DNA of 47,233 nucleotides from Nanobdellota archaeon (GTDB lineage: Archaea > Nanobdellota > Nanobdellia > Pacearchaeales > GW2011-AR1), in contig JAGVNG010000031.1 of NCBI GenBank assembly GCA_020053375.1, positions 1-47,233 of the forward strand. Reading direction: 5' to 3'. Below, piece after piece: positions 47,068 to 47,233 of the stretch (its first letter is position 1; each line of letters opens with the position of its first letter). The notes below the pieces were generated by a model that made no database searches, was not told the origin of the DNA, and saw nothing but the letters and a program-made list of their open reading frames with translations. The translations under genes and the position numbers were made by a program.

Positions 47068-47233
47068 CTTCCCCTCTTTTTAATCTCTTCTAATGGAATT
47101 TCTCATTTATAAATCTTATTCTTCTTCCCCATCATGTGTTATCCCGAAATTATTTCATAAGGCTGTTCTAAATAGTCCTATGAAATTGACACAAGCAAAG
47201 CTTATGAGCACTTTGAAGAAGCTTGCTGATGGC

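Noticed and set aside
1-47233. CRISPR array or Cas genes
   Set aside because: No regularly spaced repeats or Cas motifs seen; the only tandem repeats are coding or tRNA-derived

Overview
The window is from an archaeal genome that looks DPANN-like (Pacearchaeota/Woesearchaeota-type gene content; lineage is inferred). Housekeeping genes include rps8e, lsm, RNase Z, TFB, L44e, S3Ae, GINS, apgM, ftsY/srp54, bud32, uS15, RecJ-like DHH nuclease, aIF2alpha and nop10. There are seven tRNAs: Arg, Cys, Leu, Val, Thr, Leu and Gln; Cys and Thr carry introns. Main points of interest: (1) a ~6.3 kb transposon-like island at about 7976-14318. It has 9-bp direct repeats outside, TTGCACAA inverted ends with subterminal clusters, a DDE transposase, a type IIG restriction-modification gene, a DUF4365-like nuclease and a small regulator operon including a 42-aa Arg-rich peptide. 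(2) A recurring arrangement in which a tRNA gene is followed by a short hairpin-rich spacer and then a second copy of the tRNA 3' end, seen at four tRNAs. One of these (tRNA-Leu) also holds a 1.24 kb insert carrying a nucleotidyltransferase-fold gene. (3) A ~10 kb three-gene surface operon: pilin-like protein, 2398-aa secreted protein with a lytic-transglycosylase-like C-terminus, and a TPM-like protein with an HExxH motif. Other observations are a family-4 UDG lacking Fe-S cysteines, a tRNA-Leu with an apparent AAG anticodon, two homopolymer frameshifts and several micro-ORFs absent from the supplied ORF track. All calls come from reading the sequence; no searches were run.
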